A stretch of DNA of 64,000 bases, taken from NCBI GenBank assembly GCA_004134985.1, contig REGQ01000031.1, forward strand, positions 1 through 64,000, in the 5' to 3' direction. Positions 43,726 to 53,764 of this stretch are shown piece after piece; the stretch's first letter is position 1; every line of letters starts with the position of its first letter. This stretch comes from Paenibacillaceae bacterium. GTDB lineage: Bacteria > Bacillota > Bacilli > Paenibacillales > Paenibacillaceae. The notes beneath the pieces are model-generated. The model had not been told where the DNA came from. It made no database searches and saw nothing but the letters and a program-made list of their open reading frames with translations. The position numbers and the translations under genes were made by a program.

Positions 43726-45537
43726 TCAGTAGCATCTGATTTCAAAAATTCGGGCATGATCCAATCCATTCGTGCCCAGCACCTCCAGACGGAGTTTGGC
43801 TACTTGATCCCATACAACCTTGCAAGTTACCTGTCTCTGGTAATTGTCTCGAATATGCATCACTTGACAGACGTCTTCGGTGGCATTCGCCAAAAAAGCG
43901 ATGACCCGGAGCTCCTTTACGGTTTCCGGCTGCGGTCCCCATACGTTCTGCTTGTGAAGATGCTCCTCGTGTGTGAGCGTCAGCCTCCGGTGCATGCCTG
44001 TATCGAGTACAATATTGATTTCGCGTATCGATACCGGAGCGCCCCATTCCAGTTCGATCCAGGGCTCCCGGTCTTCCGGCAACGACATCCAACGATGGGT
44101 GCCGGGGACAACATGCTCCGGTCGGACACCTCTTTCTCCATGCATGGAACGGGTAAATCCATCGATAACGTTCGACACCCGTCCCTCCGGCTGCTCGGAT
44201 GAGGCACGAATGACAGCATCACTTGCCAGATTCGCGTCAGATGCAATGCCGGGCAGAAACGCATCCTGCCTGATCAGTTGCTGCTGCGTTTTCCGAACCA
44301 GTTCCCCGTTGTGCCAGGCCGTCGCCGGCAGAAGCCCTTCCTTGACCGCCAATGCGGCGAAGGTGCCCGCGCCCTGCCCCATCACGCCGCATGTCGCCAT
44401 AACCCTCGTGCTTGAAAATGCAATATGCGTAGCCGATATGTTGCGTCCGGCAAACATCAGATTGTCCACATTGGAGCTGACCAACGATCTGACCGGAATG
44501 CCGTACACAAAGTTTGTTACAGGCTGTTGGCACGGATGATTGTCTGTGGCCTCAATCCCCTGCGGAGGATGCGTATCCATCGGCCACCCTCCGTATGCAA
44601 TCACATCCTCAAAGTGCACCGCCTCCTCAAGATCAGATTGCGTCAGTATGTGCTTGCCGACAAAGCGACGCGACTCCCGCTTGCCCGGCACAAAGCCGAA
44701 CCAATCCAGCGCCCAATTTTCGGACTCCGGATGATTCCCACTGTTTTTAATATGATCCCAAACTCCCATCATGATGGCAAGCAATTCATCCCGAATCATT
44801 TCGTTATCCGCAATCGTATCAAGCAATCCTCCGAATTCCACCCACCAATAACCGTACTCCCAGGAGCTGTGGCTGCGGTACTTCAAATCCTCTTCCGTAA
44901 AGCTTCGCGCCCATACAGGCGCGATAAATTTCATCGGTTTGCCCATATTGCGGGCTGTAAACAACAGTGAAGAGCCGAGCCGATAGGAATCGGCCGCTTC
45001 TCCCGCATGCGACTCTCCGTATTGCCTGGAAGACTCCCTGCCGGTTACGAATACGGCTCCCGCCTCTTTTCCAAGACGACCGTCCCCGGTGCAGTCAATG
45101 AAAACATCTGCGGAAATTTCGAACATTTGCTCCGTACTTTCCCGCGCGGCTGTAATCGACTCGATCCGATTGCCATCCATGCTCGCGTCAATGACCGCCG
45201 TGTTCAGCATCAGCGTCAAGTTCGACTCCGCCCTGCACTTCTCATATAGAATCAAATCGAACATGGAGGCGCTGCGCTGAGGATTGCGAACGGCACACTC
45301 CAGTAGAATCTCTTCCATGATGCCGCCTTCTCTGGCTTCAGTCTCCAAGGCCTTTCCTCGCTTCGAATGCGCCGATCCGACGATATGCATGCGAATTTCC
45401 GATGAAGCGTTACCACCAAGTACAGGCCGATCCTGACAAAGGACGACCTTCACACCATTCCGCGCAGCTGCCAGCGCGGCTGCGACCCCGGAAATACCGC
45501 CCCCGGCAACCATGACATTCGTACGTATCCGTTCCAT
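43726..45537 (-). CDS. FAD-dependent oxidoreductase with C-terminal discoidin-like domain
   Basis: Flavoprotein, 603 aa, of the FAD_oxidored group (PF12831 type). The dinucleotide site is [26 protein letters not shown] (about 8-33); [15 protein letters not shown] follows and [13 protein letters not shown] (about 145-157) is the second FAD contact. The last ~150 residues (about 455-603; [20 protein letters not shown]) look like an F5/8 C-type jelly-roll, usually carbohydrate-binding. No signal peptide, so it works in the cytoplasm. Oxidation of a sugar or glycoside delivered by the operon's importer is an inference. AAGGA lies 9 nt before the ATG; the GH42 start is 15 nt beyond its stop. Confidence 0.82.
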   Translation of the reverse strand: MERIRTNVMVAGGGISGVAAALAAARNGVKVVLCQDRPVLGGNASSEIRMHIVGSAHSKRGKALETEAREGGIMEEILLECAVRNPQRSASMFDLILYEKCRAESNLTLMLNTAVIDASMDGNRIESITAARESTEQMFEISADVFIDCTGDGRLGKEAGAVFVTGRESSRQYGESHAGEAADSYRLGSSLLFTARNMGKPMKFIAPVWARSFTEEDLKYRSHSSWEYGYWWVEFGGLLDTIADNEMIRDELLAIMMGVWDHIKNSGNHPESENWALDWFGFVPGKRESRRFVGKHILTQSDLEEAVHFEDVIAYGGWPMDTHPPQGIEATDNHPCQQPVTNFVYGIPVRSLVSSNVDNLMFAGRNISATHIAFSSTRVMATCGVMGQGAGTFAALAVKEGLLPATAWHNGELVRKTQQQLIRQDAFLPGIASDANLASDAVIRASSEQPEGRVSNVIDGFTRSMHGERGVRPEHVVPGTHRWMSLPEDREPWIELEWGAPVSIREINIVLDTGMHRRLTLTHEEHLHKQNVWGPQPETVKELRVIAFLANATEDVCQVMHIRDNYQRQVTCKVVWDQVAKLRLEVLGTNGLDHARIFEIRCY

Positions 45538-45574
45538 TTCGCATCATCCTTATCTCAAGATCAATTCATCGGGG

Positions 45575-45595
45575 GTGTATCCCGACAGGATACAC
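45575..45595 (-). promoter_or_regulatory. Intra-operon hairpin between binding-protein and oxidoreductase genes
   Basis: GTGTATCC (45575-45582) pairs with GGATACAC (45588-45595); a second smaller stem ATCAGC/GCTGAT lies at 45606-45624. No T-run follows on the minus strand, so it may be an mRNA-stabilising or attenuating element that keeps the binding-protein transcript abundant relative to the enzyme genes. Confidence 0.5.
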
Positions 45596-45663
45596 GCCCG
45601 CCTTCATCAGCGAAGGACCGCTGATACAATGCCAGTCTCTCAGTCCTTCGCCGCATCACTGTC

Positions 45664-47217
45664 TTACTGCTGGTAACCCAATTCGACTAGGATCTTCTTG
45701 GCATGCTCGATCTCTTTGTCCAGCATGAACACTTCCTTCAACGTCGTGACGAATTGATCAAAATCATTGATATCACGCTTATTGTAGATAAACTTGAGAA
45801 ACTCTTCTTCAATAAATCTATCCCTGTCCGTGTAGTTGACCTCTTCCAACTGTGAAATGAAGCCGTTGTATACTGTAATCCGCGGCAATGCCGCCGCTTG
45901 TTCAATCCATTTCACCTGATTGGGGAACTTGGTGGAAAGATAGCTCTGCTCGGGGCGACCCATAAATTGATATATCCAGGAATACCCCGCTTCGCCCGCT
46001 TGCTCTGTAGGCGTGACCTTCTCACCGTCCAAATTGTAATGAACGCCTTCCAATCCGTACTGGACCGTCGTCAGCCCTTCGCCGTGAGAAATATAGTTGA
46101 ACAGTTCGAAAATCCGGTTCAGCTTCTCTTCGTTACTCCCGGCAGCCTTGGAGATTGCGACATAGCCTGATGAGCCGCCAGCATCGATGTAGTCCACGGC
46201 TTCACCATAAGCATGATCCTGGAATGGCGGCACAATAACCCACTCAGCGTCGGGATTTGCTGTCTTCCACACTTGAATTCTCTCATCCTTCACCATATCC
46301 GCCCACGTCGAGTAGATGACGCCAGCCATCCCCTGGAAAGCTTTATCCAAAGGCATTTGCCCCGAGTTCGTGGCTAGCTCGGGATCAAGCACCCTAGCAT
46401 CGGCCAGCTTTTTAATATAAGTCAAACCTTCCTTCAACTGCGGATCGGCGTAGAAGTTCACAAGCTCTCCGTCCCGAATCTGATATATCGGAGCCGCTCC
46501 CAAGGAGGCCAGCATCGGTGTGAAGGCATGTAGACCAGCGAAATGTCCCGTCAACCCGTAGGTATCATTTTTTTTGTTGCCATCAGGGTCGTTCTTCGTG
46601 AAGGCGAGCAGCACTTCATAGAACTCATCCAATGTCGTCGGCATGGACAAGCCCAGATTATCCAGCCAGTCCTGGCGAATCCAATAGGAGAACGCACGAA
46701 GAGCAGGTTGTTTGGCAATCCCATACACTTTGCCGTCTACAGTTCCCTTGTCAAAACCGCCTTGCCCAAGGAAGGCTTGAACCTGACTCAACTTCTCCAT
46801 ATGCGGTGTCAGATCGGCCAGCAAGCCGCGTGATGCGTAATCTCTAAAGTCGTTCGCCGAGTTAAACATCATCAGGTCAGGCAGATTGTTACCAGCGGCC
46901 CGAACATTCAACTTCTCCATTAACTCGTTTTCCGAGACGATGTTCAGATTGATATCAAGCTCCTCTTTCAGTTTATCTGCAATAAAGTCTCCATTCTTGG
47001 GTGGCAAGGCACCCCAGGTGCTCATCACCATTTCAATATCGATCATTGCTCTCGTTTCACTGCTTCCAGCGTTGGCAGCTTTTGCACCGCTGCCCGCGGA
47101 CGAACCGGATGGATCATTTCCTTGACTCGGTCCAGCATTTCCACTGCAAGCCGCCAGCAGCGAGACGGACAGCAGGACAACCATTACCGATTGCAACCGC
47201 TTGAATTTTTTAATCAT
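45664..47217 (-). CDS. ABC transporter substrate-binding lipoprotein, LplA type
   Basis: Extracellular binding lipoprotein, 517 aa, lipobox LLAAC (about 20-24) with a Gly/Ser-rich linker. Family segments are NNLPDLMMFNSANDFRDYASRGLLADLTP (about 113-141), YWIRQDWLDNLGLSMPTTLDEFYEVL and the late FEL/NYISHGEGL. AAGGAG lies 7 nt before the ATG. It follows the second permease by 54 nt. The ligand is presumably the oligosaccharide attacked by GH42 downstream. Confidence 0.92.
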   Translation of the reverse strand: MIKKFKRLQSVMVVLLSVSLLAACSGNAGPSQGNDPSGSSAGSGAKAANAGSSETRAMIDIEMVMSTWGALPPKNGDFIADKLKEELDINLNIVSENELMEKLNVRAAGNNLPDLMMFNSANDFRDYASRGLLADLTPHMEKLSQVQAFLGQGGFDKGTVDGKVYGIAKQPALRAFSYWIRQDWLDNLGLSMPTTLDEFYEVLLAFTKNDPDGNKKNDTYGLTGHFAGLHAFTPMLASLGAAPIYQIRDGELVNFYADPQLKEGLTYIKKLADARVLDPELATNSGQMPLDKAFQGMAGVIYSTWADMVKDERIQVWKTANPDAEWVIVPPFQDHAYGEAVDYIDAGGSSGYVAISKAAGSNEEKLNRIFELFNYISHGEGLTTVQYGLEGVHYNLDGEKVTPTEQAGEAGYSWIYQFMGRPEQSYLSTKFPNQVKWIEQAAALPRITVYNGFISQLEEVNYTDRDRFIEEEFLKFIYNKRDINDFDQFVTTLKEVFMLDKEIEHAKKILVELGYQQ

Positions 47218-47271
47218 ACTAGCACTCCTTTTTGTATTGTTTTATACAAACCGCTATCTTGATGTCAGATT

Positions 47272-48135
47272 TCATCCTTTGATTGCGCCTATCAGCATGC
47301 CTTTAATGAAATACTTCTGAATGAATGGATAGACCATAATCATGGGCAGACTGGCGACAACGACAGCGGCCATTTGTAAGGTGACCGTTGGCAGCGTTAC
47401 TTCCGGATTGACATTGTCCATCGCCTGATTCATCATCAGAATATTGCGAACGACAACCTGCATCGGGTATAGATCGGGATCCTGCACATACAGCACAGCC
47501 TGAAAATATAAATTCCAATATTGAACCATATAGAACAGCCCGATGGTCACCAGCGACGGAACTGACAATGGCGCAACGATCGTGCTCAAAATCCGCCATT
47601 CCTTCGCGCCATCCATTTTGGCCGATTCGAAGATTTCCTCAGGCAAGCTTTCAAAAAAGCTTTTCATGATCAGGAGATTGAAAGCCGAGACAGCGTTTGG
47701 TATAATCATGGCCCAAACACTATTCAATAGCCCGATCTTCTGCACGAGCAAATAGGTGGGAATTAAGCCGCCATTGAAAAGCATCGTAAACAGGATAAGC
47801 AAGAGAATATACGATCTTCCGTTTAACTTCCTGCGACTGAGCGGGTAGGCCATCAGCATCGTCAGCATTAGGCTCAGCGAGGTCCCGATCACCGTTACGA
47901 ACACGCTTACCATAAAGCTTCTCGGCAGCTTCGTCTTCTCCAGCAGGTAATGATAGGCATCGAAGGTGATGCTGTCCGGAATAAAGACATAACCTCCATT
48001 GCGCAAAACCTCGCCATAAGGCGTCAACGACATGGACACGACAAACATGATGGGAAAAACAGCTGCTATTGCGGTCAGTAGCAAAACAGTATACACAACC
48101 ACGTCAAACCAGCGTTCCGAACGTCCTTTTACCAT
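47272..48135 (-). CDS. ABC transporter permease, LplC/YtcP type
   Basis: Membrane permease subunit, 287 aa, six helices, EAA loop IFESAKMDGAKEWRILSTIVAP, C terminus YFIKGMLIGAIKG. The start at 48135 overlaps the stop of the upstream permease by 7 nt (ATGGTAA), with GGGGGCAGGG just before it; the longer frame from 48186 would overlap by 58 nt and lacks a site. Pairs with the LplB-type subunit; no ATPase nearby. Confidence 0.92.
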   Translation of the reverse strand: MVKGRSERWFDVVVYTVLLLTAIAAVFPIMFVVSMSLTPYGEVLRNGGYVFIPDSITFDAYHYLLEKTKLPRSFMVSVFVTVIGTSLSLMLTMLMAYPLSRRKLNGRSYILLLILFTMLFNGGLIPTYLLVQKIGLLNSVWAMIIPNAVSAFNLLIMKSFFESLPEEIFESAKMDGAKEWRILSTIVAPLSVPSLVTIGLFYMVQYWNLYFQAVLYVQDPDLYPMQVVVRNILMMNQAMDNVNPEVTLPTVTLQMAAVVVASLPMIMVYPFIQKYFIKGMLIGAIKG

Positions 48136-49088
48136 ACGCCCTGCCCCCACCTCTTCGCGAGTGCATTGGCACCAAGCACAAGCCACAGACCGATAAATGA
48201 TTTGAACAAGCCGACAGCTGATGCCAGGCTGAAATTCAGTCGCTCCAAGCCCGTGCGATATACCCAGGTATCTATAATATCCGCTACCGGGTAAACGCGA
48301 ATATTGTACATGATATAGATTTGTTCAAATCCGGCGTCCAATATATGTCCAAGCCGCAGGATCAACAGCAACACGAAAACATGAGCGATTCCCGGAAGTG
48401 TGATATGCCATATCATGCGGAAACGGCTGGCCCCGTCCACACGCGCAGCCTCATACAACGATGGGTCGATTGAGGATATGGCCGCCAGATAGATGATCGC
48501 TCCCCAACCGATGTCTTTCCAAATTTCCGTCCCCACCAATACGCTGCGAAACCAATCCGTAGAGGTCAGAAACGGCACGGCTTCGAAGCCGATCGACTGG
48601 ATCAACCGGTTCAAAATACCTGTTGTCTCAGAAAAAAATGCAAGCGCAATTCCATAGATAATTACCCATGACAGAAAGTGCGGCATGTAGGTTAACGTCT
48701 GAACCGAACGTTTGAACCACGCCACCCGGCACTCATTCAGTAAAAGCGCCATGAAGATATCCGGGATCATGCCAAAGATAATTTTGTACAGACTAATTAA
48801 AAAAGTGTTCGTCAGAAGTTGAGAAAAATACGTTGATTGATAGAAATATTCGAAATGCTTGTACCATGGATCGGCCCATGGACTTTTCGCTATCCCCTCA
48901 AGCAGGTCATACTCCTTAAACGAGATGATGACGCCATACATCGGAAAATACTTGAACACGATAAAAAAAAGAAGCCCCGGTAACAACATTAAGTACCAAG
49001 AGCGCTGCGACCAAATCCCCTTCCACCTGTTGCGGCGTAGCGAAGGCGAATGACGAGACATTGGCGCGGTTATCATTTTATGAGCCAT
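48129..49088 (-). CDS. ABC transporter permease, LplB/YteP type
   Basis: Membrane permease subunit, 319 aa, about six helices. The N-terminal FKYFPMYGVIISFKEYDLLEG (about 45-65) and EAA loop LYEAARVDGASRFRMIWHITLP (about 209-230) are diagnostic of the family. AGGGAGG lies 7 nt before the ATG. First transporter gene after the kinase/regulator pair; the 161-nt gap in between has no clear hairpin and may carry an internal promoter controlled by the regulator. Confidence 0.92.
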   Translation of the reverse strand: MAHKMITAPMSRHSPSLRRNRWKGIWSQRSWYLMLLPGLLFFIVFKYFPMYGVIISFKEYDLLEGIAKSPWADPWYKHFEYFYQSTYFSQLLTNTFLISLYKIIFGMIPDIFMALLLNECRVAWFKRSVQTLTYMPHFLSWVIIYGIALAFFSETTGILNRLIQSIGFEAVPFLTSTDWFRSVLVGTEIWKDIGWGAIIYLAAISSIDPSLYEAARVDGASRFRMIWHITLPGIAHVFVLLLILRLGHILDAGFEQIYIMYNIRVYPVADIIDTWVYRTGLERLNFSLASAVGLFKSFIGLWLVLGANALAKRWGQGVW

Positions 49089-49249
49089 GACTGCCCTCCC
49101 TTGTAATTGCTAGACTCATGTTATCAGCAATAAAGGACAATCGTAAGGAACGGAATTAGCGACCTCCTGGAACAAATTTTTGCAATTGTTGGACGGATGA
49201 CAAGGAATTCCCGTCACTCGTGAGCTTATCACCATTGCCTTGAACAAAT

Positions 49250-50740
49250 TTAGGAATTAGCTTTTCGATATTCACTCGGCGTCATCTGAGCCCATCTGCG
49301 AAATATTTTAGAAAAATAGTTTTCATTCCCAAATCCTGTCTGGTGACTGATTTCATGTATAGGCAGATCTGTCTTCGTCAAATATTGTTTGGCCCGTTCA
49401 ATCCGGTGCTTCTGTACGAAATTGATGAGCGTGTCGCCAGTCTTGCGTTTGAACAGACCGCTTACATAATGTTCATCCATGTTTACATATTCCGCCATCG
49501 ACTTAAGTCTAATCTCCTTATCAAAGTGCTCATGGATATAATGAATAATCTTGTTAATCTCCGTATGATCGGTATACTCGCGCGTCTCATAAATGCGCCG
49601 GGCTTGCGCCTCTTCCAATCGCTGCTTCAGTACATGAAAAAGCATCTGATGAGAGGATGCCAGCCACAGATGTTCCCGATTCGTCTGAGAACTGTTAATA
49701 ATACGCAGCAGCAGGCCCTCCAAACGATCCGACTCTTCCTTCACAATAGGAATTCGGGTGCACTGCTGCTTGAACAACAACCCGATTTCGTCCAGGACGA
49801 GGAAAGTATCATCCAGCTTACCCATTTCCATAAACCGAATGAGTTTACCCTCCAGCTCCCAAGGGATCGCCCGATAAGCAACCGGTTCGGCTTTCGGAGC
49901 CTGGCCGTTTCTCACCTGATACCAGTTGTGCCGCAGGTCATCCAACGCCCGGAACCAGATATCTCTCACCCGCTCGGGTTGCGGAAACCCGAGCTTCATA
50001 ACGACTGACTGAACCAGCCCTTGCGTTTGCAGTGTCTTGGCCCAAGCCATAAGGTTATCGTTCTGTCTGCAATCTGCCTGATACCAGCAAAAGAAGGTCG
50101 CGATTCCGCTGCGTATGAAGGGATGAATCTCCGTTCCAGCGGCAGATTCAGGGATATGCAGCGCTTTCAGCTGGTCCGATACGGAAGCGTGTTGGTCAAG
50201 CAAGAGGACGATGATCAGACCTCTCTCGTATTCATTGTAATCGGCGATTTCCACGGATCGAGCAATTTGCGCCTCCGCCCCCTTTGATGCGTAAACCTCC
50301 CACCAAACTGAATACAGACCGTTCCATTTGTCATTAAATCTTTCCATTTGCTGTGATCGGCGCTTTCCAAGTTCTGCTGACAGCTCGAGCAATTTTTTTT
50401 CGAGTGACTGAATGGACATCGAGAGCTTTAATACATAGCCTGATGCCCCATATTCCACCGCTTCCTTCGCATACTCAAACTCATTGACGCAAGTAAGCAT
50501 GATGAAACGCGTTTCGAAGCCAAGTTGTCTGGATTGCTTGAGCAGTTCCAAACCATCCATAACCGGCATTATAATATCCGTGATGACCAGGTCGGGCTTC
50601 TCCTCACGAATGATCTCCAGTGCTTGCTGTCCGTCATCCGCCTCCCCGATGATCTCGTACCCCAGTTCATGCCAATTGATCTGCTTCCGCAAGGAACGCC
50701 TAATAAAAGGCTCATCTTCCACCAATAATACCTTCCACAT
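49250..50740 (-). CDS. Response regulator with AraC-type DNA-binding domain, YesN type
   Basis: Transcription factor, 496 aa. The receiver domain (1-120) starts WKVLLVEDEPFIRRS with acidic pocket ED, phospho-acceptor Asp in LVITDIIMPVMDG (about residue 54) and Lys in the GYVLKLS segment. AraC motifs occupy about 395-495 (YVNMDEHYVSGLFKRKTG; GFGNENYFSKIFRRWAQMTP). The ATG at 50740 has GGAGGGGG 9 nt upstream, lying inside the kinase gene, with which it overlaps by 29 nt. Probable activator of the downstream importer/enzyme genes. Confidence 0.92.
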   Translation of the reverse strand: MWKVLLVEDEPFIRRSLRKQINWHELGYEIIGEADDGQQALEIIREEKPDLVITDIIMPVMDGLELLKQSRQLGFETRFIMLTCVNEFEYAKEAVEYGASGYVLKLSMSIQSLEKKLLELSAELGKRRSQQMERFNDKWNGLYSVWWEVYASKGAEAQIARSVEIADYNEYERGLIIVLLLDQHASVSDQLKALHIPESAAGTEIHPFIRSGIATFFCWYQADCRQNDNLMAWAKTLQTQGLVQSVVMKLGFPQPERVRDIWFRALDDLRHNWYQVRNGQAPKAEPVAYRAIPWELEGKLIRFMEMGKLDDTFLVLDEIGLLFKQQCTRIPIVKEESDRLEGLLLRIINSSQTNREHLWLASSHQMLFHVLKQRLEEAQARRIYETREYTDHTEINKIIHYIHEHFDKEIRLKSMAEYVNMDEHYVSGLFKRKTGDTLINFVQKHRIERAKQYLTKTDLPIHEISHQTGFGNENYFSKIFRRWAQMTPSEYRKANS

Positions 50741-52469
50741 CAATCATTTCCCCCTCCATATGCGGGCCGTTAGGTGCCGCGAGCAGCAGTGGCATCCGCA
50801 CAGTCACACGTGTGCCTGGATTCGTTTCCTCTATCGTCAGCTCGCCGTCGTTGCGGTATAGCAAATTAAGCCGCTCCCGTATGTTAGCCAGACCGATCCC
50901 CTTGCGTCTGCGCTTGTCCTTCTTATCTTTGGACAAGTAGCCTTGCCCGTTATCCTCTACCTCCAGCACAAGCTTTTCCTCCACGGCATACGCTCGAATG
51001 ATGACGATACCATCCTGCTTCCGTTGAGAAAAACCATAGTTAATCGAGTTCTCTACGAGCGGTTGCAGAATAAACTTTGGAACCAGCGCATATTTGAGTT
51101 CCTCATGAAGCTCGTATTGGATTCGGAACCGCCCCTCGAAGCGGATTTGCTGAATATAGTCATAGGCCTGTATAAGCTCCCGTTCCTTGTGCAGATGGAT
51201 GATCTCCTCCTCCGAGGCCAGACTTTGCTCAAACAATGTCCCTAGCGCGATACAAATATCGGCGGTCCCCTGGTCTCCCTTCTCGAGAACATTCCATTTT
51301 ATTAAATTTAAGGTGTTCAACAAAAAATGCGGATTCATCTGGATAAGAAGCATCTGCTGACGAATCGCCTCCCTCTCTCGCACCTCCATCTTCAACTGCT
51401 GAATAAGGGATCTGATGTCTTTGACCATCTGGTTAAAGGTTCTTGCAAGTGACAGCATCTCTCCCTGATACTTATCTTCAGGTATCATCGATTTTTGAAA
51501 TTTCTCCTGCACCATGTCAGACATCTTCTTTTCCAGCAGCTTCAACGGCCGCGTGATGCTGGAGGATATAACGAAGGTAATCAAGACAAATAAAGATACG
51601 GTAGTCATAAACGTAGTAAACAACTGCTTTTTGATATGATCGAGACTGCCAAAATAAATATCCAATGTAAACACGGAGGCAATATACCAATCCATCGGTC
51701 TTACATAACCGGCGTTAATCAGCAATGCGTTCTCCTGATCGATAAAAGACGCCTTCTCATGATTGAGCGTTCGGATACGAGCAATCACATCCGCTTTCAG
51801 ACGGGTATTGGAATCCGTCTGCGCCAGAACTCGGCCTTCCTGATCCAGAATGATATAATCCTGCTGGATCAGCACATTTCGACTGAAATGGTGCAACCAC
51901 CCGCTATAATCAAATGTTACTCTTAGCCAGCCTATTATTTGCTCATCTGATCGAATTACGGAATATAAGTAAAGATCTTTTTTCGATACCCACTGGAAAC
52001 CTTCTCTGTTCTGGCTGACTGCCTGAAATTCTGGCAGCTTTCGCCAATCGGCGTCCTGCACAGCCACAGAGCTGGCACTGCTGTATACGTTCCCATATCG
52101 ATCACCAACCTCAAACTGCACGTAATTTTCTCCATAAGGCGCATACTTGTTTCGATATTCCTGCATCACAGGCGCGATTTGCAGCATATTCGCATCGGGA
52201 TTGACAGTCGGACGCTCAAGCAGTTTAACAATGGCGGGATTTAATTCCATTTGAAGCATTTGGGCGAACAAATTGGAACGCACGGTGTTTAAATTATTTA
52301 TAATAAAATTTAGCTGCTCATTGTTTTTGTCCGATAGTTGACGGCCAATCATTTTCTCAATCTGCCCATACGTATAGAGCTGAATAATCAGGAATGGGAT
52401 CACGATAAGCGCAAGGAAAGATACGAATAATCGGTAAGTCAATGTTTTGGGAATGATTCTTTTCCACAT
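50712..52469 (-). CDS. Sensor histidine kinase, YesM type
   Basis: Membrane sensor kinase, 585 aa. Helix 1 at about 12-32, an extracellular Cache-like sensor (about 33-285), helix 2 at about 287-308 (TFMTTVSLFVLITFVISSS), HAMP (about 310-365), His_kinase box with phospho-acceptor His in LLIQMNPHFLLNTLN (about residue 386), and HATPase_c with VENSINYG, EDNGQGY and GIGLANIRERL. GAGG occurs at a usable distance before the ATG. First gene of the GH42 operon; it probably senses the extracellular oligosaccharide or its loaded binding protein. Confidence 0.92.
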   Translation of the reverse strand: MWKRIIPKTLTYRLFVSFLALIVIPFLIIQLYTYGQIEKMIGRQLSDKNNEQLNFIINNLNTVRSNLFAQMLQMELNPAIVKLLERPTVNPDANMLQIAPVMQEYRNKYAPYGENYVQFEVGDRYGNVYSSASSVAVQDADWRKLPEFQAVSQNREGFQWVSKKDLYLYSVIRSDEQIIGWLRVTFDYSGWLHHFSRNVLIQQDYIILDQEGRVLAQTDSNTRLKADVIARIRTLNHEKASFIDQENALLINAGYVRPMDWYIASVFTLDIYFGSLDHIKKQLFTTFMTTVSLFVLITFVISSSITRPLKLLEKKMSDMVQEKFQKSMIPEDKYQGEMLSLARTFNQMVKDIRSLIQQLKMEVREREAIRQQMLLIQMNPHFLLNTLNLIKWNVLEKGDQGTADICIALGTLFEQSLASEEEIIHLHKERELIQAYDYIQQIRFEGRFRIQYELHEELKYALVPKFILQPLVENSINYGFSQRKQDGIVIIRAYAVEEKLVLEVEDNGQGYLSKDKKDKRRRKGIGLANIRERLNLLYRNDGELTIEETNPGTRVTVRMPLLLAAPNGPHMEGEMIDVEGIIGGR

Positions 52470-52778
52470 GCCCTCGTCTTCCTCCAGTCATGATTTATGA
52501 CTTATTTTATCACGGAAGTCGGGATTCTTTTGGAATAATTTTAAGATTGGATTAGAACAAAATTAACTTTCATGCCCGCAAATTGCAACGCACAGTATCG
52601 AGAAGGATACGGATGGGAGGAAGGGAATATCTAAGGACTTCTTGGAACGGGTCATGAAAAAAACCGTGATCCGGATGATCACAGTCTTATCCATCAAGAT
52701 TCGGGGGAAATGAGCATCGACAGGTATGATCTGAAAGCGAACTTCAAAACAGCTAAGCGTTTCACTCGGCACAGTGTA
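52470..52778. other. Intergenic region between kinase and methyltransferase genes
   Basis: No gene is visible. It carries the kinase promoter region, a GTATC-AGAAG-GATAC hairpin motif (about 52590-52610) also present near 41546-41562, and a terminator at 52657-52683. Confidence 0.5.
52657..52683 (-). terminator. Terminator downstream of methyltransferase gene
   Basis: Minus strand: GTGATC and GATCAC arms (52666-52671, 52677-52682) closed by a 5-nt loop, followed by TTTTTTT. It lies about 95 nt beyond the stop codon at 52779. Confidence 0.7.
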
Positions 52779-53579
52779 CTATGCTTTTTTCCCAATCATC
52801 GTGTAGCTCATGGGGAGCTTCGCTTCTTTTTCCAAATCGGTAAAAATACAAGAAATATCATGGTTATGTTCCTCATATTCAGTGATATGGATGCCACTTT
52901 TAATGACTGCATTGAAAATGGAAGCCAGTGTATGACTGAAGCTGTAATTGGTTGTAGATTCGTAGGTCGTATTCCCAACATAATCAATACCGGTATTGTT
53001 AATCCACGGCTCGCTTTTGAAATAAGAAAAGGCGATTTTCATGGGATCTTCAAATTCAGGCTCATCTTCCATAGCCAGCATATTCAACATGGGGTGCATT
53101 TCATAAATAACGAGCAAACCGCCTTGTTTAAGCAACGTAGAGGCAATCTCAAAAAATTTGTTCAAATCAGGAAGCCACGTCAGAGCTCCGATAGAAATGT
53201 ATATCAGGTCATATTGATTACTATGTACACTATCAATGTCGTAAACATCCGTACGGATGAATGTGCAGGGCAAGCCGGAAGTTGTGGCAAGCCCCTTGGC
53301 CTCCTCAATGGCGTGATCAGAGATGTCAAACCCAGTGCCGCTTTGTGCACCTAGGTTGACCAGAGACAACACTTCCCTGCCGTTATTGCAGCAGAGCTGC
53401 GCCACGTTACGTCCTTGCAACCCTAGTCGGAGCAATGTACGAGTGATGTGCTCATCAAGCGTGGAGTAGCCTTTTACTTGAAAAGCCTCGCTTAACTGGA
53501 TCGAATTATGCTTCTGATGAATGGGATTCACTTCATTCCAAGCTTCACGGTTGGATTCGGTATATGTTTTAATATTCAA
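52779..53579 (-). CDS. Class I SAM-dependent methyltransferase
   Basis: Soluble methyltransferase, 266 aa. The SAM pocket is NVAQLCCNNGREVLSLVNLGAQSGTGFDIS (about 56-85) with the unusual LCCNNG motif I, then FIRTDVYDID and YDLIYISIGALTWLP. Substrate unknown. I place the start at TTG 53579, giving MNIKTYTESN: AAGGGG lies 8 nt before it, whereas the GTG at 53588 overlaps that site. Similar in layout to the methyltransferase at 40701-41486; both have the same small hairpin motif nearby. Confidence 0.8.
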   Translation of the reverse strand: MNIKTYTESNREAWNEVNPIHQKHNSIQLSEAFQVKGYSTLDEHITRTLLRLGLQGRNVAQLCCNNGREVLSLVNLGAQSGTGFDISDHAIEEAKGLATTSGLPCTFIRTDVYDIDSVHSNQYDLIYISIGALTWLPDLNKFFEIASTLLKQGGLLVIYEMHPMLNMLAMEDEPEFEDPMKIAFSYFKSEPWINNTGIDYVGNTTYESTTNYSFSHTLASIFNAVIKSGIHITEYEEHNHDISCIFTDLEKEAKLPMSYTMIGKKA

Positions 53580-53764
53580 TCGAGCCACCCCTTAATTATT
53601 AGTAAAAAGCTAATATTCACCATTGATACGCGTCTGACCTTAAAAAGTTCCAATTAGCGCCGCGTGATCAATTTCGGCATTTTCCAGTTCAAGAACGATG
53701 TTCTGATTTTCGTATTTTTTCAAGGTAATCGCTTTTGCGCCTATTTTATTTAATGGGCCCTATT

